A stretch of 10,533 nt of DNA from Arcobacter sp. (lineage in GTDB: Bacteria; Campylobacterota; Campylobacteria; Campylobacterales; Arcobacteraceae), in the NCBI GenBank assembly GCA_030635995.1, contig DAOVXU010000047.1, positions 1 through 10,533 on the forward strand, written 5' to 3'. Shown in pieces: positions 7,502 through 10,533 of the stretch. The notes under the pieces are model-generated. The model had not been told where the DNA came from. It ran no database searches and saw only the letters and a program-made list of their open reading frames with translations. The number at the start of each line of letters is the position of its first letter. Positions within the stretch are counted from its first letter, which is position 1. The position numbers were made by a program, and so were the translations under genes.

Positions 7502-9673
7502 GCAAGGTTTAGAAAACATAAAGAGAGTTCTGTATTAGATGCTTTGGTTTTATTTTCAAAATTACATGGAAAACCATATAGTGCGGAAGTTTTAAGTGAA
7601 GGATTGCCTATAGCAGAAGGTGAATCATCTCCAAAGTTATTTTCAGTAAAACCAAGTTCTTCAAGAGCTTTATTTAGTAGAGCTGCAAAAAGAGCAGGAT
7701 TTGAAACAAGTATTGCTAAGTTATCTCTTGATGATCTTAGTAGTTTAGCTTTACCATGTATAATTTTACTTAAAACTGCTGATTCTGATGAAGTTAATGC
7801 TTGTATATTAGAATCATTTGATGATATAAGGGAACATGCAAATATAATAATTCCAGAGATAGGTGATCTTGTAAGTACAGTAAAATATGAAGATTTAAAA
7901 GTAGAATATTTTGGAATGGCATTTTTTTTAAAAAGAGAATTTAGATTTGAATCTGAAGATTTTAAATTAATTGATAATAAACAAAAACATTGGTTTTGGG
8001 ATACAATACATACAATTAAATATATATATAAGGATGTATTATTAGCATCGCTAGTTATAAATCTTTTTATGATAGCAACCCCTATTTTTACTATGAATGT
8101 TTATGATAGGGTTATCCCTACCGCTGCATTTGACACTTTATGGATATTTGCTTTAGGGGTTATCGTTGTTTATATAATAGATTTAGGGCTTAGGTTTGTG
8201 AGGACTTATCTATTAGAGGTTGCAGGGAAAAAAGCTGATATTATTATGTCTTCTATTATCTTTGAAAAAGTTATGGATCTAAAAGTATCTGTTATACCAA
8301 AACCTATAGGCTCATTTGCTAATGTATTAAAAGAGTTTGAATCTATTAGAAGTTTTATGGCATCAAGTACGATTGCTATTTTAATAGATTTACCATTTGT
8401 ATTTATCTTTTTACTTACAATATATTTTGTAGCAGGACCTTTGGTATGGGTGACTATTGTATCAATTGTTATTTTAATATTATATACACTTAGTGTAAAA
8501 GATAAGATGCTAGAAAGTGTAAAAGAAACGGCAGGTGCTAGTAGTCTTAAAAATGGTGTACTGATAGAATCTATAGCTAATCTTGAAACAATTAAAAGTT
8601 TGAATGCATTAAGTTTATCTCAATATAAATGGGAAGAAGCAACAGGGGAGATAGCAGATAAAGGGATAAAAACAAAAACTCTATCAGCAGCAATTGGTAC
8701 AGTTTCAGGATTTGTTGCACAGTTAAATACGGTACTTTTAATTATTTTTGGTGCTTACATGGTAGATTCTCAAACTTTAACAACAGGGGCATTAGTAGCA
8801 ACTGTAATTATGTCAGGACGAGCTTTGGGTCCAATGGGACAAGTTGCTGGTATGATTGCGTATTATCAACATATTGTATCGGCATATGAATCTATAGAAA
8901 ATGTAATGAGTTTAGAATCAGAACATCCATCGGATAAACAATTTGTAAGAAGACCCGCATTTAAAGGTAATATAGAATTTAAAAATGTTACATTTTCTTA
9001 TCCTGGTACAGAGCAAAAGCAATTAATGAATTTAAATTTTAAGATAAAAAAAGGTGAAAAAGTAGCAATACTTGGTAAAGTTGGTAGTGGTAAAAGTACT
9101 ATACAGAAACTTCTTTTAGGATTTTATTATCAAGATGAGGGATCGGTATTAATTGATGGAATTGATGTTAAACAGATTGATCCTGTTGAAATTAGAGCTA
9201 ATATATCATATATGGCTCAAGAGATTGTTTTATTTGCAGGTACTGCAAGAAGTAATATGCTTATGAAAAATCATAAAGCAAGTGATGAGGATTTACTTGA
9301 AGCTGCAACGGTAAGTTGTGCTAATGAATTTATTAATAAGCATCCAAAAGGTTTTGAATTACCAATTGTTGAAAAAGGTGACAATCTATCTGGAGGGCAA
9401 TCTCAATCTATTGCATTGGCAAGAACAGTCCTTGATGATAGTTCATTGTTTATATTGGATGAGCCAACAAAATCATTTGATAGAGGTACTGCAAATAAAG
9501 TATTACATAATATGAAAAAATTTTTAGATGATAAAACACTAATATTAATTACACATAATCCAACTGATTTATTTTTGGTTGATAGAGTAATTGTAATGGA
9601 TAGTGGGAGAATTATAATGGATGGAAAAAAAGAGGATATTTTAGAAAAAATGTCAAAGAAAAGTGAATTGTAA
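7499..9673 (+). CDS. LapB-type type I secretion ABC exporter with inactive C39-like N-terminus
   Basis: This inner-membrane ATPase of 724 residues matches the usual ~700-730 of LapB/HlyB exporters. The N-terminal ~10-145 region has the C39 peptidase-like layout (SVLDALVLFSKLHGKPYSAE) but lacks the catalytic Cys and the later His, so it should bind cargo rather than cut it, as in LapB-type RTX exporters. The membrane domain (~165-470) has about six TM segments and the conserved NVYDRVIPTAAFDTLW stretch. The nucleotide-binding domain (~490-715) carries a Tyr A-loop (501), Walker A GKVGSGKST (526-534), Q-loop Gln574, signature LSGGQ (630-634), Walker B SLFILDE (649-655) and H-loop His686; every ATPase residue is present. 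The D-loop is KSFD rather than the common SALD. Start: TTG with AAAGGA upstream. The stop overlaps the next gene's ATG by one base. It is expected to work with the flanking TolC-like channel and HlyD-like adaptor to export the adhesin. Confidence 0.95.
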   Translation: MARFRKHKESSVLDALVLFSKLHGKPYSAEVLSEGLPIAEGESSPKLFSVKPSSSRALFSRAAKRAGFETSIAKLSLDDLSSLALPCIILLKTADSDEVNACILESFDDIREHANIIIPEIGDLVSTVKYEDLKVEYFGMAFFLKREFRFESEDFKLIDNKQKHWFWDTIHTIKYIYKDVLLASLVINLFMIATPIFTMNVYDRVIPTAAFDTLWIFALGVIVVYIIDLGLRFVRTYLLEVAGKKADIIMSSIIFEKVMDLKVSVIPKPIGSFANVLKEFESIRSFMASSTIAILIDLPFVFIFLLTIYFVAGPLVWVTIVSIVILILYTLSVKDKMLESVKETAGASSLKNGVLIESIANLETIKSLNALSLSQYKWEEATGEIADKGIKTKTLSAAIGTVSGFVAQLNTVLLIIFGAYMVDSQTLTTGALVATVIMSGRALGPMGQVAGMIAYYQHIVSAYESIENVMSLESEHPSDKQFVRRPAFKGNIEFKNVTFSYPGTEQKQLMNLNFKIKKGEKVAILGKVGSGKSTIQKLLLGFYYQDEGSVLIDGIDVKQIDPVEIRANISYMAQEIVLFAGTARSNMLMKNHKASDEDLLEAATVSCANEFINKHPKGFELPIVEKGDNLSGGQSQSIALARTVLDDSSLFILDEPTKSFDRGTANKVLHNMKKFLDDKTLILITHNPTDLFLVDRVIVMDSGRIIMDGKKEDILEKMSKKSEL

Positions 9674-10533
9674 TGTCTGAAGAATTAAAACAAGAAGATA
9701 TTAAAACAGTAGAAAATTTAGATTCTCAATCAAAAATAAAAGATTTAGAATCTGAAGTTAAAGAATTAACGAGGGAACTTAAAAGAGAAAGTAGAGCAAC
9801 AAAAGCCGCAACAAAATTTGAATCTGAACTTAAAGAACAAAAAAGAGAGTTAGATAGTATTATAGATACTCATATGTTATATGTTGTTGTAAATAAAGAT
9901 TTAGAGGTAAAAGAGGTAAGTAAAGCTTTTATTGATAAACTTGGATATTCAGAAGAATATTTAAAAGAGTGTGGTTACAATATTTTAATAGAATATTCTG
10001 ATTTAGAAAAGTTTTTTAATGGTTGTGAATATGTTTCAAATCATGGTACTGAAGCTTGGGGAACTGATCTTAAAATGAATACTATAGATAATGATATATT
10101 GAATACTTATACATTTATGTATCCATCATATGAAGCTGGAGTATTAAATGGTTTTATATTTGTTCTAGAGGATATCTCTACAAAATTACAGTTAGTTAAG
10201 TTTCAAAGAAAAGTATTAGCTTCAGAAAAAGTGCATGTAACTGCTTTATCTTATATATCAAGTACAAGTGCAGCTGTATTAGAAACAATTTCATATAAAG
10301 TCAGTGCTGTTGTAAAGATAGTAGTTAGCATGATATTATTATTTTTAATTTACTCGATAAATTTTGAGATTGATGAGATATCAAAAGGGAGTGGTAAATT
10401 TATACCAACAATAAAAGTGCAACATCTTAAAAATTTAGAAGGTGGAATTCTCTCATCTATTTATGTACAGGAGGGGGATAGTATTAAGAAAGGGCAAATT
10501 TTAGCTAATCTTAGTCCTATATCATATCAAACA
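9673..10533 (+). CDS. PAS-HlyD fusion: type I secretion periplasmic adaptor with cytoplasmic PAS domain (3' end outside window)
   Basis: Only the first 287 residues are visible and the frame runs off the right edge. The ATG overlaps the ABC stop (TAATG), so translation is probably coupled. Order: an acidic N-terminus; a charged coiled coil (~20-60, KIKDLESEVKELTRELKRES); a PAS domain (~60-172) with the classic VSKAFIDKLGYSEEYL (82-97) and a closing FVLEDIST (163-170); a pre-membrane segment YISSTSAAVLETISYK (194-209) of the type found in LapC-like adaptors; one TM helix (~211-228); then the start of the HlyD membrane-fusion domain, with IDEISKGSGKFIP (233-245) and VQHLKNLEGGILSSIYVQEG (249-268) continuing into DSIKKGQIL. 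The usual HlyD cytoplasmic tail is about 60 residues or less; here it is ~210. By topology the PAS domain is in the cytosol beside the ABC ATPase. Its ligand is unknown: there is no LOV-type NCRFLQ motif, though Cys100, Cys118 and Trp129 are present. The adaptor call is very strong. Confidence 0.93.
   Translation, partial: MSEELKQEDIKTVENLDSQSKIKDLESEVKELTRELKRESRATKAATKFESELKEQKRELDSIIDTHMLYVVVNKDLEVKEVSKAFIDKLGYSEEYLKECGYNILIEYSDLEKFFNGCEYVSNHGTEAWGTDLKMNTIDNDILNTYTFMYPSYEAGVLNGFIFVLEDISTKLQLVKFQRKVLASEKVHVTALSYISSTSAAVLETISYKVSAVVKIVVSMILLFLIYSINFEIDEISKGSGKFIPTIKVQHLKNLEGGILSSIYVQEGDSIKKGQILANLSPISYQT

Noticed and set aside
7499..7935. The ABC N-terminus as an active C39 peptidase that cleaves a leader
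   Set aside because: The catalytic Cys and His positions are not kept, and RTX adhesins carry an uncleaved C-terminal signal rather than a double-Gly leader.
9318..9515. Plus-strand 65-residue open frame inside the ABC gene
   Set aside because: It lies out of frame across the LSGGQ/Walker B region of a fully conserved ABC ATPase, so it is a shadow frame.

Overview
The window is a strongly AT-rich bacterial segment coded entirely on the + strand. Low G+C, the style of the Cache/PAS sensor (a PAS core opening with 'FDNQPNVMF'), and a LapBCE-type export set next to a giant RTX adhesin suggest a marine or host-associated member of the Campylobacterota (Arcobacter/Sulfurimonas-like). That placement is an inference from composition and protein style; there is no rRNA or other marker gene here.

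Layout. (1) Positions 1-3313 are the 3' end of a very large type I-secreted RTX adhesin. Its reading frame is already open at the left edge, so the true start lies upstream. The visible order is a cadherin-like domain, an RTX beta-roll built from ~107-residue tandem units, a first cap, an Ig/VCBS-like domain, a second unusual solenoid with 18/18/21-residue periodicity, a second cap, a T1SS-type Ig-like domain, an Asp/Phe-rich linker and a C-terminal secretion domain. (2) Positions 3314-3429 hold a hairpin terminator and then a promoter with a perfect TATAAT. (3) Positions 3430-10533 look like one operon of four tightly packed genes: a membrane sensor (Cache, TM, PAS, CheC/CheX-like C-terminus); an outer-membrane TolC-family channel with an OmpA-like domain at its N-terminus; a LapB-type ABC exporter with an inactive C39-like N-terminus; and, cut by the right edge, a HlyD/LapC-family periplasmic adaptor whose cytoplasmic N-terminus is a coiled coil plus a PAS domain. 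Junctions are a 1-nt gap, an 18-nt gap and a 1-nt overlap.

How they may work together. The three transport proteins form a complete type I secretion channel (inner-membrane ATPase, adaptor, outer-membrane exit duct), and the adhesin next door is the obvious cargo. The notable point is that sensory parts are built into the machinery: a PAS domain is fused to the adaptor, and the first operon gene is a stand-alone Cache/PAS receptor with no kinase, GGDEF or methyl-accepting output but a CheC/CheX-like domain. I infer a signal-responsive export or display system in which adhesin secretion is tuned after translation, rather than only through the c-di-GMP/LapD/LapG release known from Pseudomonas. 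No LapD or LapG gene is in the window, and the adhesin N-terminus, where a retention module would sit, is outside it.
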